From positions 1 through 47,301 of the forward strand of contig JAVBLA010000062.1 in the NCBI GenBank assembly GCA_031553775.1: 47,301 nucleotides of DNA. Reading direction: 5' to 3'. The translations under genes and the position numbers were made by a program. Origin of the DNA: JAISFI01 sp031553775. Lineage in GTDB: Bacteria; Bacteroidota; Bacteroidia; Bacteroidales; Azobacteroidaceae. The notes beneath the pieces were generated by a model. The model worked only from the letters and a program-made list of their open reading frames with translations, had not been told where the DNA came from and made no database searches. The first letter of the stretch is position 1, and each line of letters opens with the position of its first letter. This document shows, in pieces, positions 7,339 through 16,598 of this stretch.

Positions 7339-8460
7339 ATGAAGAAGATATATTTGTTGTTTTTAGCTCTTATCCCTTTATTCGTTTTTTCCCAGGGTAT
7401 TTCATTTACTATTAAAGGAAAAATCGGAAAATTGAACTCACCTGCAAGGGCTTTTCTTTACACTCAGGCTCCTGAAAAAATGGATACTTTGGTGATTAAA
7501 AACGGGATATTTGAAATTAAAGGAACCGTACAATCTCCTACCCGTGCAGTACTTGTTCTGGATCACGATGGAAATGGAATCCGGCAAAATCCCGGAATGG
7601 ATATGATATCGATTTTTTTGGAGAACGGCATCGTTCAGATAACGACTGCAGATTCCTTAAAAAATGCCATTGTAAAGGGTACGCCGGCGAATAATGACTG
7701 GCAGTCGACTACTGCCGCCATGAAGCCTTATATCAAGCAGATGGGTGAGTTACAGCAAGAGTATGAAACAGCATCCGATTCGGCCAAACAATCAGAAGCT
7801 TTTATTACTTCACTGAATAAAAAGGCCCAACAGCTGAATACCGGACTGAATACATTATTCATTCGCTCCGTAGGGGAACATGCTTCCAACCTGGCCGGAT
7901 TAGAAGCGCTGATCCAGTATAGCAGCAGAGTTCCGGATGCTCCGGATACTGAAGATCTTTTCAAAAAATTATCTCTGGCAGTACAAAACTCTCCGATAGG
8001 AAAAGCGTTTTATACTCAGGTGATCGTCAAAAATAAAACCGGGGTAGGTTCTATTGCAACCGATTTTGCCCAGAATGATGTTTCCGGAAAACCGGTAAAA
8101 TTGTCTGATTTCAGAGGCAAATATGTTTTGGTCGATTTTTGGGCCTCCTGGTGTGGTCCTTGCCGGAAAGAAAATCCGGTGGTAGTGGAAGCATATCAAA
8201 CATTTAAGGATAAAGGTTTTACAATTCTGGGAGTTTCCCTCGATAATAAACAGGATGCCTGGCTGAAAGCGATTGAGCAGGATGGTTTGTTATGGACAAA
8301 TGTTTCCGACCTGAAAGGCTGGGGTAATGAAGTTGCCCAGATGTACGGCGTAAGCAGTATTCCTCAAAACCTGCTGATCGATCCGGAAGGTAAAATTCTG
8401 GATAAAAACCTGCGGGGTGAGGCATTGAAACAGCGATTGACTCAAATATTCGGGAATTGA
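7339..8460 (+). CDS. TlpA-like thioredoxin with DUF4369-type N-terminus
   Basis: The 373-residue protein has a signal peptide (MKKIYLLFLALIPLFVFSQG). A beta-sandwich resembling DUF4369 follows (about 20-110, FTIKGKIGKLNSPARAFLYT), then a helical linker and a C-terminal AhpC/TSA-TlpA thioredoxin fold (about 235-373). Its active site is WASWCGPCRKENP, and the cis-Pro region is VSSIPQNLLIDPEG. It should act in the periplasm as a disulfide reductase or oxidoreductase. The partner is unknown. The start at 7339 is fixed by the signal peptide and by the -7 box at 7298-7305. Confidence 0.9.
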   Translation: MKKIYLLFLALIPLFVFSQGISFTIKGKIGKLNSPARAFLYTQAPEKMDTLVIKNGIFEIKGTVQSPTRAVLVLDHDGNGIRQNPGMDMISIFLENGIVQITTADSLKNAIVKGTPANNDWQSTTAAMKPYIKQMGELQQEYETASDSAKQSEAFITSLNKKAQQLNTGLNTLFIRSVGEHASNLAGLEALIQYSSRVPDAPDTEDLFKKLSLAVQNSPIGKAFYTQVIVKNKTGVGSIATDFAQNDVSGKPVKLSDFRGKYVLVDFWASWCGPCRKENPVVVEAYQTFKDKGFTILGVSLDNKQDAWLKAIEQDGLLWTNVSDLKGWGNEVAQMYGVSSIPQNLLIDPEGKILDKNLRGEALKQRLTQIFGN

Positions 8461-8527
8461 ACCGGGTGTTTTGCTGACTATATTGCGAATAATACAATGG
8501 ATTATAAACCATCTAATTTCTAAGAGT

Positions 8528-9088
8528 ATGAAAAAGTATGTCTTTTTAGTGGCAGTAGCCTTGTTTTTTGTTACAATGCCTTCACAAGCTTTTCTTAAGT
8601 GGGGACTTAAAGCGGGAATGAATGTATCCAGCATTTCTAGCGATGTGAAAGAAAACTTCGATAATTATACAGGCTTCCAGGTGGGCCCGATTACCGAGTT
8701 TACGATACCGCTTGTCGGGCTTGGGTTTGATGCCGCATTGCTGTATTCACAACGTGGATTTAAAGCGGATGACACAACTACAAAACTCGATTACCTTGAA
8801 ATTCCGGTAAACTTGAAGTATAAACTGACAATTCTGGATATTCTGGGCGCTTATGCTACTGTAGGCCCGTATTTCAGTTATAAAATTTCGGGAAGCGACC
8901 GGGCAGATGATTGGAAAGATTATCAAACAGGTTTGAATTTTGGAGCCGGTGCTGAAATTTTGGGCAAACTGCAAATAGGAGCTAATTATCAATTGGGTCT
9001 GAGTGATGACTTCAAATGGGAAGATGCCGGAAAAGATTACTCGGTTAAAAACTCGACCTGGACTATTTCGCTGGCTTATTTCTTTTGA
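8528..9088 (+). CDS. Porin-family outer-membrane beta-barrel protein
   Basis: From the ATG at 8528 the protein has 186 residues: a signal peptide (to SQA at about residue 20), then alternating amphipathic strands. It begins KWGLKAGMNVSSI and ends in WTISLAYFF, with the terminal aromatic of outer-membrane barrels. It resembles the PorT/OmpW-like small barrels (beta-barrel type 2) of Bacteroidota, with about eight strands. A longer frame upstream to 8471 would bury the signal peptide and is not used. It starts 67 bases after the TlpA-like gene and is followed by a palindromic repeat that could end transcription. Confidence 0.85.
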   Translation: MKKYVFLVAVALFFVTMPSQAFLKWGLKAGMNVSSISSDVKENFDNYTGFQVGPITEFTIPLVGLGFDAALLYSQRGFKADDTTTKLDYLEIPVNLKYKLTILDILGAYATVGPYFSYKISGSDRADDWKDYQTGLNFGAGAEILGKLQIGANYQLGLSDDFKWEDAGKDYSVKNSTWTISLAYFF

Positions 9089-9137
9089 TCCCGGATAAGA
9101 GTTGTCTGAAATTTGCTAAGAGGCTGTTTCAAAACCG

Positions 9138-9220
9138 GTCATTGAGAGGAGGAACGACGAAGCAATCTACATCGATTGTCGAAAGATTGCTTCGCTTTTG
9201 CTCTCGATGACGGGTTTTTT
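9138..9220. repeat. Palindromic intergenic repeat, copy 1
   Basis: The inner stem is CGAAGCAATCT/AGATTGCTTCG (9158-9168 with 9184-9194). The outer stem is GTCATTGAGAG/CTCTCGATGAC (9138-9148 with 9201-9211, one mismatch). A run of six T follows at 9215-9220. A related copy is at 46639-46715. Both lie just after rightward genes and end in GACGG...TTTTTT, so they may terminate transcription. The rest of the 9089-9267 gap holds no gene. Confidence 0.8.
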
Positions 9221-9267
9221 CCGTTTTTGATACATCCTCCTGGTGTTTTAAACTATACATCTTCTCT

Positions 9268-11526
9268 ATGGTATACGCCGAAATCATACTCCCCCTCCCG
9301 CTACAGCATACCTATACCTATGCAGTTCCGGAATCTATGGAACAGCATATCCAGTCAGGTTGCCTGGTGCTGGTTCCTTTCGGCAAAAAAAAGTACACAG
9401 GTGTGGTGTCTTACATTCACCAGACAATGCCGCAGTATGACTTCGAAATCAAGGAAATACTTTCCATAGAAGAAAAAGTACCTGTTTTCCGCAAGCAACA
9501 ACTCCGTTTCTGGGAATGGATTGCGCAATACTACCTGTGCCGCCTGGGTGAAGTATATAAAGCGGCTCTCCCTTCCGGTTTCAAGCGGGAAAGTGCACAA
9601 ACCTATAAGCCCAAAACCGAAACATATGTCCGTTTGCAAGCCCAATATTTAAATACAGAGTCTTTGCACCAGGCGTTCGATCTGGTCAAACGTTCGTCTA
9701 AACAAGAGAATTTGCTGCTGGTTTTTATTGAGTTGTCGAGAATCTTTGTGAAAGGGCAGGAGCGGGAAGTGGCCAGAAAAGAGGTGTTGGATAAGTCTCA
9801 GAATGACACTGCAGTGCTGAATGCATTGGTCAATAAAGGAATTCTGGAAACATACGATAAACAGATCAGTCGTTTGGAGATCTATAATAAACCTGTTGTA
9901 GTCCCACATGCGCTGAATGTTTCGCAGGAAAATGCTTACCGGGATATTTTGCTGAATTTCAGAGAAAAAGATGTGTGCTTGTTGCATGGGGTGACTTCCA
10001 GTGGTAAAACCGAAATTTATATCCACCTGATTGCTGAAACCCTGAAACTGGGACGCCAGGTGCTGCTGTTGTTGCCGGAAATAGCGCTTACTACCCAAAT
10101 TACCGGTCGGTTGAAACATGTTTTCGGGGATAAACTGGGTATTTATCATTCCAGGGTTTCCGATCATGAGCGGGTGGAGATCTGGAATAATCTGCTTGGT
10201 GATGATGGGTATCAGGTGATTATCGGTGTAAGATCGTCCGTTTTTCTCCCTTTCAAAGACCTGGGACTGGTTATTGTGGATGAAGAACACGAAACCAGTT
10301 ACAAACAAAAAGATCCTGCTCCCCGGTACCATGCCCGGAATGCGGCTATTGTGCTTGCGACCATGCATGGAGGAAAAGTGTTATTGGGAACAGCTACTCC
10401 TTCCCTTGAATCGTATTATAATGCACAAACCGGGAAATATGGTTATGTTCATTTGCCTGTCCGTTTTGAAGATGTGGATTTGCCGGAAACAATCCCGGTG
10501 GATATCAAAGAACTCAAACGGAAAAAGCGGATGAAGTCTTTTTTATCTCCTCTTTTGATTGAAAAGATGTCGGTTGCACTGGATGCGGGCGATCAGGTGA
10601 TTCTTTTTCAGAACCGAAGGGGATTCGCTCCTTTATATGTCTGCCGTACCTGTGACTGGACTCCTAAGTGTAAAAATTGTGATGTAAGTTTGACGTATCA
10701 CAAATCGATCCACAGCCTTTCGTGCCACTATTGCGGCCATACCTACCGCCTTCCCCAACAATGTCCTTCCTGTGGAGATATTCATTTCTCGGATAAGGGT
10801 TTCGGAACCGAAAAAGTGGAAGAAGAGGTAAAGGAATTGTTTCCCGGTATAACAACCGACCGTTTGGACCTGGACAATACCCGTAGCAAGACTTCTTTTG
10901 AACAGATTATTTCCCGTTTTGAAAAAGGGAAAACCCAGGTATTGATCGGGACGCAAATGGTTTCCAAAGGATTGGATTTCGATCGTGTGAGCGTAGTCGG
11001 TATCCTGAGCGCCGACAGTATGATGAATTATCCCGATTTCCGTGCGCATGAGCGCGCTTATCATTTGATGGCGCAGGTGAGCGGCCGTGCGGGACGGAGA
11101 AAAAAACAAGGCTTGGTGGTATTACAGACCTCTTATCCCGATTCCCCGTTGATACAAAGCGTGATCCGGAATGATTATGAAGGCATGTACCGCTCGCAAT
11201 TGGAGGAACGGCAACTGTTTCGTTACCCTCCGTTTTACCGGATTATAGAGATCAATATCAAGCATAAACAGGAAAATATAGTCAAAAACCTGGCAGAAGA
11301 ATATGCGCTTGTATTAAGAACCCTGATGGGTGACAGGGTGCTGGGCCCGGATAAACCGGCTATAGGCAGAATGCAGGCATTATACATACGGAAAATCTTA
11401 TTGAAAATAGAAAATGCTGCCTCTTTAAAAGCAGTACATGCGGCTTTGCAGGACGCACACCGGAAAATGGAAGATATTCTCGCATTCCGGTCGGCAGTCG
11501 TACAGTATGATGTCGATCCTTTATAA
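9268..11526 (+). CDS. priA: Primosomal protein N' (replication restart helicase PriA)
   Basis: PriA recognises stalled or collapsed replication forks, unwinds DNA 3' to 5' and loads the replicative helicase. The 752-residue protein has the N-terminal DNA-binding domain (about 1-100, YAEIILPLPLQHTYTYAVPE) and the helicase core with Walker A GVTSSGKTE and the DEEH box in VIVDEEHETSYKQ. A zinc-binding insert has four CxxC-type pairs (CRTCDW, CKNCDV, CHYCGH, CPSCGD). Helicase motifs include GTQMVSKGLDF and QVSGRAGR. All elements are intact and the length is typical. It appears to be a single-gene unit, with purD having its own promoter. Confidence 0.97.
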   Translation: MVYAEIILPLPLQHTYTYAVPESMEQHIQSGCLVLVPFGKKKYTGVVSYIHQTMPQYDFEIKEILSIEEKVPVFRKQQLRFWEWIAQYYLCRLGEVYKAALPSGFKRESAQTYKPKTETYVRLQAQYLNTESLHQAFDLVKRSSKQENLLLVFIELSRIFVKGQEREVARKEVLDKSQNDTAVLNALVNKGILETYDKQISRLEIYNKPVVVPHALNVSQENAYRDILLNFREKDVCLLHGVTSSGKTEIYIHLIAETLKLGRQVLLLLPEIALTTQITGRLKHVFGDKLGIYHSRVSDHERVEIWNNLLGDDGYQVIIGVRSSVFLPFKDLGLVIVDEEHETSYKQKDPAPRYHARNAAIVLATMHGGKVLLGTATPSLESYYNAQTGKYGYVHLPVRFEDVDLPETIPVDIKELKRKKRMKSFLSPLLIEKMSVALDAGDQVILFQNRRGFAPLYVCRTCDWTPKCKNCDVSLTYHKSIHSLSCHYCGHTYRLPQQCPSCGDIHFSDKGFGTEKVEEEVKELFPGITTDRLDLDNTRSKTSFEQIISRFEKGKTQVLIGTQMVSKGLDFDRVSVVGILSADSMMNYPDFRAHERAYHLMAQVSGRAGRRKKQGLVVLQTSYPDSPLIQSVIRNDYEGMYRSQLEERQLFRYPPFYRIIEINIKHKQENIVKNLAEEYALVLRTLMGDRVLGPDKPAIGRMQALYIRKILLKIENAASLKAVHAALQDAHRKMEDILAFRSAVVQYDVDPL

Positions 11527-11529
11527 TTG

Positions 11530-11561
11530 TTTGTGGTTTTTCAATGAAATCACTACCTTTG
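11530..11561 (+). promoter_or_regulatory. Bacteroidota-type promoter for purD operon
   Basis: TTTG (11530-11533) and TACCTTTG (11554-11561) are separated by 20 bases, a full consensus match. The purD ATG follows at 11598, giving a leader of roughly 30 nt. Confidence 0.8.
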
Positions 11562-11597
11562 TCAACTCAATCCGTTTAATCTTTTGAAATAATCAAC

Positions 11598-12866
11598 ATG
11601 AATGTTTTACTCTTAGGTTCAGGTGGACGTGAACATGCTTTGGCATGGAAAATCAGTCAAAGTCCGAAAATCAAACAACTCTATATTGCTCCCGGAAATG
11701 CCGGAACCTCTGCTGTCGGAACAAATGTTACAATCTCTGTAACAGATTTTCCCGCAATCAGGGATTTTGTCCTGAAAAACCAGATCGATATGGTAGTGGT
11801 AGGACCGGAAGATCCCTTAGTAAAAGGAATATACGATTATTTCAAACAAGATCCCGAAATAGCACATATTCCGGTGATCGGTCCTTCGAAAGAAGGTGCC
11901 CGGTTAGAAGGTAGTAAAGACTTTGCGAAAGCATTCATGCAGCGGCAGGGTATTCCTACGGCTGCTTATTTGAGCATTACCCCGGATAAGCTGGAAGAAG
12001 GATTCCGATTCCTGGAATCACTTCGTCCGCCATATGTTTTGAAAGCCGACGGACTGGCTGCCGGAAAAGGTGTATTGATTATCCCCGACCTGGCTACGGC
12101 TAAAGAAGAACTCGGTAAAATGCTGGGAGGAATGTTCGGAGAGGCCAGCAAGACTGTTGTGATCGAAGAGTTCCTCAGCGGAATAGAGTGCTCCGTATTT
12201 GTGTTGACCGATGGCAATAATTATAAGATCCTTCCGGAAGCCAAAGATTATAAACGCATCGGGGAAGGAGATACTGGCCTCAACACAGGAGGCATGGGAG
12301 CTGTTTCTCCTGTTCCTTTTGCGGATGAAATTTTTATGCAGAAGGTAGAAGAACGTATTATTATTCCTACCATAGAGGGACTGAAAAAAGAAAAAATCGA
12401 ATATAAAGGTTTTATTTTCATCGGTTTGATCAAAGTCGATGGAGAACCAATGGTTATCGAGTACAACTGCCGGATGGGAGATCCTGAAACCGAGGTAGTG
12501 ATGCTCAGGATTCAAAGCGACCTGGTAGATTTATTGGAAGGAGTTTCCACACAAACGCTGAAGGAAAAAGAACTGATACAGGATAAGAGAGCTGCAGTAA
12601 CTGTTTTCTTAGTGTCCGGAGGATATCCTGAAAAATACGAAAAAGGGAAAGAAATTTCTAATTTGGAAAATATTTCGAATAGTATCGTTTTTCATGCCGG
12701 AACAAAAGAAAAAGATGGAAAAATATGGACAGATGGAGGTAGAGTTCTGGCTATCAGTTCTTATGGTCTTCATAAGGAAGAAGCGTTGGCCTTGTCTTTT
12801 GTCCATGCGAAGCATATTGATTTCGAAGGTAAATATTTCCGTTCGGATATAGGATTTGATTTGTAA
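11598..12866 (+). CDS. purD: Phosphoribosylamine-glycine ligase (GAR synthetase)
   Basis: PurD joins glycine to 5-phosphoribosylamine using ATP, the second step of purine synthesis. The 422-residue protein has the N-terminal domain with LLLGSGGREHALAWK and APGNAGT, and the ATP-grasp domain with VLKADGLAAGKGV, EEFLSGIECSVFVLTDG and NTGGMGAVSPVP. The metal-binding EYNCRMGDPETEVV is followed by the C-terminal RimK-like part ending EGKYFRSDIGFDL. Length and motifs are standard. DUF6427 follows after 3 bases and then rnz, as one probable operon. Confidence 0.97.
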   Translation: MNVLLLGSGGREHALAWKISQSPKIKQLYIAPGNAGTSAVGTNVTISVTDFPAIRDFVLKNQIDMVVVGPEDPLVKGIYDYFKQDPEIAHIPVIGPSKEGARLEGSKDFAKAFMQRQGIPTAAYLSITPDKLEEGFRFLESLRPPYVLKADGLAAGKGVLIIPDLATAKEELGKMLGGMFGEASKTVVIEEFLSGIECSVFVLTDGNNYKILPEAKDYKRIGEGDTGLNTGGMGAVSPVPFADEIFMQKVEERIIIPTIEGLKKEKIEYKGFIFIGLIKVDGEPMVIEYNCRMGDPETEVVMLRIQSDLVDLLEGVSTQTLKEKELIQDKRAAVTVFLVSGGYPEKYEKGKEISNLENISNSIVFHAGTKEKDGKIWTDGGRVLAISSYGLHKEEALALSFVHAKHIDFEGKYFRSDIGFDL

Positions 12867-12869
12867 TTC

Positions 12870-13844
12870 ATGCAAATCCAGCAAATACAAAAAACATTCG
12901 TCACAGGCAGGATCATTATCCCTCTTATTATTGTTGTAGTAATCCTGTTGAGACTGCATTCCGGAATAGCTTTGCTTTCTTTCGGTAATGCAATGGCTTT
13001 GCTGGTTCATATTTCCGTTGCTTTACTTTTGCTACAGGTTAATTATACTTACACGGTTATACGCGACCGGTCGATGTTGCCTGCCGTGTTTTACCTGCTG
13101 CTCACCGGAACGGATGCACAATTATTCACTAATCTCACTGCATCTCTAATCTCTTTGAGTATCCTTTTGTGTTTCTTTTGTGTGTTTTCTTCTTATCAAC
13201 GGGGAAACGCCCAGGTAGATGCATTGGATATTTCGCTGTTACTTACAGTAGGAAGTATCTTCTGGTGGCCTTCCATCTTGTTTCTGCCTGTTTTCTGGCT
13301 GGCACTTTTTCAGTTTCAGAGTCTGAATTTTAAAAGTTTTATTGCTACACTGATAGGTGTTTTGGTGGTACTTGTCTTTGTGTTTGCCTGGAGTGTATAT
13401 CAGGGAGATATCCATTTCCTGGATGAGAATATCCGTTCTTATTCGGACTCGTTTTTCCCGATCCGTTTCAGGACCTGGACCCCGGTGGAAATCGTACGTA
13501 TATCATATACAGGTTTATTGATTATCCTTTCTTTTGCCTATTTGATGCATAATATTTTCAAGGAAAAGATCCGTACCCGAACCATCTTGTATTTTATTTA
13601 TTCATTTATTCTGGTGACAGGTTTGGCGGCCATTCTTTCCGAGCAGAATAAGCAGATATTGTTTGCTATTGCAGGTGTTCCTGTTTCTATGGCGCTTGCT
13701 CATTATTTTACATTGGCTAAAAACCGGTTTACAGGTTATTTGTTATTGATCAGTATTGTGTTTTATATAGGAGCTTATTTTTGTGAACATTACCTGGAAT
13801 ATCTCCTGCAAATATCATGGATAGATTTGATCTCAATATTTTAG
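12870..13844 (+). CDS. Multi-pass membrane protein, DUF6427-like
   Basis: The 324-residue protein is highly hydrophobic with about nine to ten predicted membrane segments, including IIIPLIIVVVILLRL near the N-terminus, SIFWWPSILFLPVFWLALFQ in the middle and YLLLISIVFYIGAYF near the end. It resembles the DUF6427 family, which occurs widely in Bacteroidota beside purD and rnz. It has no known function, and no enzymatic motif is visible. It is tightly packed, 3 bases after purD and overlapping rnz by 28 bases, so translation is probably coupled. Confidence 0.75.
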   Translation: MQIQQIQKTFVTGRIIIPLIIVVVILLRLHSGIALLSFGNAMALLVHISVALLLLQVNYTYTVIRDRSMLPAVFYLLLTGTDAQLFTNLTASLISLSILLCFFCVFSSYQRGNAQVDALDISLLLTVGSIFWWPSILFLPVFWLALFQFQSLNFKSFIATLIGVLVVLVFVFAWSVYQGDIHFLDENIRSYSDSFFPIRFRTWTPVEIVRISYTGLLIILSFAYLMHNIFKEKIRTRTILYFIYSFILVTGLAAILSEQNKQILFAIAGVPVSMALAHYFTLAKNRFTGYLLLISIVFYIGAYFCEHYLEYLLQISWIDLISIF

Positions 13845-14731
13845 GCTGTGGTTCGGCATTGCCCACTACCAAGCATTCTCTTTCTTCTCAGATTGTGAAT
13901 CTGAGGGATAAATTGTTCATGATCGATTGCGGGGAGGGTACACAATTGCAGTTCCGGAAAATGAAACTGAATTTTAACCGGCTGAATCACATTTTTATTT
14001 CTCATTTGCACGGTGACCATTGTTTCGGCATTCCGGGTTTACTGTCTACGCTGAATTTGCTGGGCCGTACCGGGGAGTTGGTGATCCATGCCCATCCTGA
14101 TGCGGAAAAGGTTTTTCAACCGCAGTTGGATTATTTTTGCAGGGAAATGACTTACCGGGTACGCTTTCATGCGATTGATCCGCGTCTTCACGAACTGATT
14201 TATGAAGACCGGACTGTGAGGATCTATTCCATTCCACTGAAACACAGGGTACCTACCTGCGGTTTCCTGTTTGAGGAGATGCCAAAATCTCCGCATATCA
14301 TCCGGGAGATGATCGATTTTTACCGGGTGCCGGTAAGCCGGATCGGAGCAATTAAAGAAGGTGCTGATTTTGTGACTCCCGAAGGAGAGGTGATCCCCAA
14401 TACCAGGTTCACACGCCCGGCAGAACCTCCGAAGAAATATGCTTATTGTTCGGATACGGCCTATTCGGAAGGAATTATCGATATGGTAAGAGGAGCCGAT
14501 TTGTTATACCATGAGGCAACTTTTACAGAAGAAGATATTGCACGGGCAAAAGAAACTTTTCATTCTTCAGCCCGGCAGGCGGCTTTGATCGCACAGCAGG
14601 CCCAGGTGAAAAAACTGGTGATCGGACATTTTTCCGCCCGTTATCCGGAAGAAAGTATTTTGTTGCAGGAAGCCCGGGCCATCTTCCCGGATACGATTGC
14701 AGCAGAGGAATATCTGAAAATTCCGGTATGA
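13817..14731 (+). CDS. rnz: Ribonuclease Z
   Basis: RNase Z removes the 3' trailer of tRNA precursors, which matters when CCA is not encoded (the tRNA-Arg in this window lacks it). The 304-residue protein is a metallo-beta-lactamase fold enzyme. The zinc motif HLHGDH covers residues 63-68, and CGEGTQLQ precedes it. Later ligands lie in LKHRVPTCG, YCSDTAYSE and IGHFSARYPE. The start (MDRFDLNILGCGSALPT) fits the family and overlaps the previous gene by 28 bases. Confidence 0.95.
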   Translation: MDRFDLNILGCGSALPTTKHSLSSQIVNLRDKLFMIDCGEGTQLQFRKMKLNFNRLNHIFISHLHGDHCFGIPGLLSTLNLLGRTGELVIHAHPDAEKVFQPQLDYFCREMTYRVRFHAIDPRLHELIYEDRTVRIYSIPLKHRVPTCGFLFEEMPKSPHIIREMIDFYRVPVSRIGAIKEGADFVTPEGEVIPNTRFTRPAEPPKKYAYCSDTAYSEGIIDMVRGADLLYHEATFTEEDIARAKETFHSSARQAALIAQQAQVKKLVIGHFSARYPEESILLQEARAIFPDTIAAEEYLKIPV

Positions 14732-14756
14732 GGAAAAGTATCTCCGAAAAAATAAC

Positions 14757-14764
14757 TACTTTTG
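14757..14764 (+). promoter_or_regulatory. -7 box for ddh operon
   Basis: TACTTTTG matches TAnnTTTG. No TTTG stands at the -33 position. It lies 58 bases before the ATG at 14822 and just ahead of an upstream in-frame ATG (14762) that would be too close to be translated, so it supports the later start. Confidence 0.5.
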
Positions 14765-14821
14765 TTCCGGTGGGTGCCGGAGATTTATCCGGATATCCCG
14801 GAATTAATAAATAATTTCAGA

Positions 14822-15718
14822 ATGAAAACAATAAGAGCTGCCATCGTTGGATATGGCAATATCGGAAAATATGTGTTGGAGGCGCTTCAATCCGCACCGG
14901 ATTTTGAAGTTGCAGGAGTGGTTAGACGGAATCCGGCTGAGAAACCGGCTGAAATTGCTGATCTGGAAGTTGTAGATCATATCGGGAAGCTGAAGAATGT
15001 TGATGTAGCCTTATTGTGTACTCCTACCAGAAGTGTGGAGGCTTATGCCAAAGAAATACTGTCGATGGGGATCAATACGGTCGATAGCTTCGATATACAC
15101 GGAGGAATTGTCGATTTGAGAAAAGAATTAGACCAAGTGGCGAAAGCACATCAGGCAGTAGCCGTTATTTCGGCCGGCTGGGATCCGGGAAGTGATTCCG
15201 TGGTCCGCGCATTACTGGAGGCTTGTGCCCCTAAGGGGATTACTTATACGAATTTCGGTCCGGGGATGAGTATGGGGCATACGGTAGCCGTAAAAGCTGT
15301 TGCCGGAGTGAAAGATGCCCTGTCGATGACGATTCCGTTGGGAACAGGCGTACACCGCCGGATGGTATACATCGAACTGGAAGATGGTTTCGATTTTAAA
15401 ACAGTATCCGGAGATATTAAAAATGACGATTATTTCGTTCATGATGAAACGCATGTGTTCCAGGTTGCTTCCGTATCTGCATTGAAAGATATGGGGCATG
15501 GGGTAAACCTTATCCGCAAGGGAGTATCCGGTGAAACGCATAATCAGATTTTTGAATTCAATATGAAAATCAATAATCCTGCATTAACGGCACAAGTGTT
15601 GGTGTCTGTGGCTCGCGCTTCGCTGAAGCAACAAGCCGGTGCATACACCATGATCGAACTTCCGCCGATTGATATGCTGTATGGAGACAAAGATTCTTTA
15701 ATCAGAAAATTAGTATAA
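14822..15718 (+). CDS. ddh: meso-Diaminopimelate D-dehydrogenase
   Basis: The enzyme makes meso-diaminopimelate in one NADPH-dependent step from tetrahydrodipicolinate, supplying lysine and peptidoglycan. The 298-residue protein has the Rossmann start IRAAIVGYGNIGKYVLEAL, then LLCTPTRSV, DSFDIHG and the substrate region SAGWDPGSDSVVRALLEA followed by GPGMSMGHTVAVKAV. Length is typical. The start at 14822 avoids a 20-residue extension that precedes the Rossmann fold and contradicts the -7 box. It is the first gene of a rightward run with lgt (4 bases later), a flavodiiron protein and nagB. Confidence 0.95.
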   Translation: MKTIRAAIVGYGNIGKYVLEALQSAPDFEVAGVVRRNPAEKPAEIADLEVVDHIGKLKNVDVALLCTPTRSVEAYAKEILSMGINTVDSFDIHGGIVDLRKELDQVAKAHQAVAVISAGWDPGSDSVVRALLEACAPKGITYTNFGPGMSMGHTVAVKAVAGVKDALSMTIPLGTGVHRRMVYIELEDGFDFKTVSGDIKNDDYFVHDETHVFQVASVSALKDMGHGVNLIRKGVSGETHNQIFEFNMKINNPALTAQVLVSVARASLKQQAGAYTMIELPPIDMLYGDKDSLIRKLV

Positions 15719-15722
15719 AACC

Positions 15723-16583
15723 ATGTTATCGTTTATTACCTGGAATGTTGATCCGGCCTTGTTTCACTTCCCCGAATTTATTCCTTTATTGGGAGGACGG
15801 GAAGTCCGTTGGTACGGCCTGCTTTTTGCCACCGGTTTTGCATTGGGAGCCTATCTGGTATATCGCATCTGGAAACATGAAAAACTGAAAGACGAATGGT
15901 TTGACAAACTGTTCATTTATGTTTTTGTGGCAACGGCTGTTGGTGCCCGTTTGGGACACTGCCTGTTTTATGATCCTGCCCATTATCTGGCGCATCCCAT
16001 AGAAATACTGAAAATATGGGAGGGTGGTTTGGCCAGTCACGGAGGAACGCTCGGAATTATCGTTGCCGTATATCTTTATTCGAAGAAAATTACCCATAAG
16101 AGCATGTTGTGGACGTTCGACAGGTTAGTCGTACCTGTTGGCCTTACCGCAGCATTTATCCGTCTCGGTAATTTAATGAATTCCGAAATCTACGGGCATC
16201 CTACCGATCTTCCCTGGGGATTCCGGTTTATCCGCTCTCTCGAATGGTTCAAGCCCCCCTGTAGCGCATTACCTTGCCATCCCACGCAAATTTACGAAGC
16301 AGTTTGCTATCTGATTACTTTTGCAGTTTGCATGTGGTTATACTGGAAAAAAGAAGCGTATAAAAAGGAAGGACTTATTTTTGGAGTTTTTCTGATCGGT
16401 ATCTTCCTGTCCCGCTTTTTGGTGGAGTTTCTCAAAAATAACCAGGAAGATTTTGAGGCAGGTATGTTCTTGAATATGGGGCAACTGTTAAGTATACCTT
16501 TCGTCCTGGCAGGAATCTGGCTGGCCTGGCGCGCGATGAAAAAACCGTCTCCTGCTACAGCCCCGAAAACTACACGGAAATAA
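15723..16583 (+). CDS. lgt: Prolipoprotein diacylglyceryl transferase
   Basis: Lgt attaches diacylglycerol to the lipobox cysteine of prolipoproteins in the inner membrane, the first step of lipoprotein maturation. The 286-residue protein has about seven membrane segments. Landmarks are REVRWYGLLFATGFALG near the N-terminus, FYDPAHYLAHP, EGGLASHGGTLG, the Lgt signature region IRLGNLMNSEIYGHPTDLPW and HPTQIYEA. The second Arg of the common GR-x-T part of the signature is His here. Likely clients in this window include ZnuA and the 26.2 kb lipoprotein. Confidence 0.96.
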   Translation: MLSFITWNVDPALFHFPEFIPLLGGREVRWYGLLFATGFALGAYLVYRIWKHEKLKDEWFDKLFIYVFVATAVGARLGHCLFYDPAHYLAHPIEILKIWEGGLASHGGTLGIIVAVYLYSKKITHKSMLWTFDRLVVPVGLTAAFIRLGNLMNSEIYGHPTDLPWGFRFIRSLEWFKPPCSALPCHPTQIYEAVCYLITFAVCMWLYWKKEAYKKEGLIFGVFLIGIFLSRFLVEFLKNNQEDFEAGMFLNMGQLLSIPFVLAGIWLAWRAMKKPSPATAPKTTRK

Positions 16584-16598
16584 TCAGTTTAAAAAACA

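Noticed and set aside
9649..10368. 239-codon frame opposite priA
   Set aside because: It lies wholly inside a well-supported gene and has no recognisable domain. It is an antisense shadow of conserved codons.
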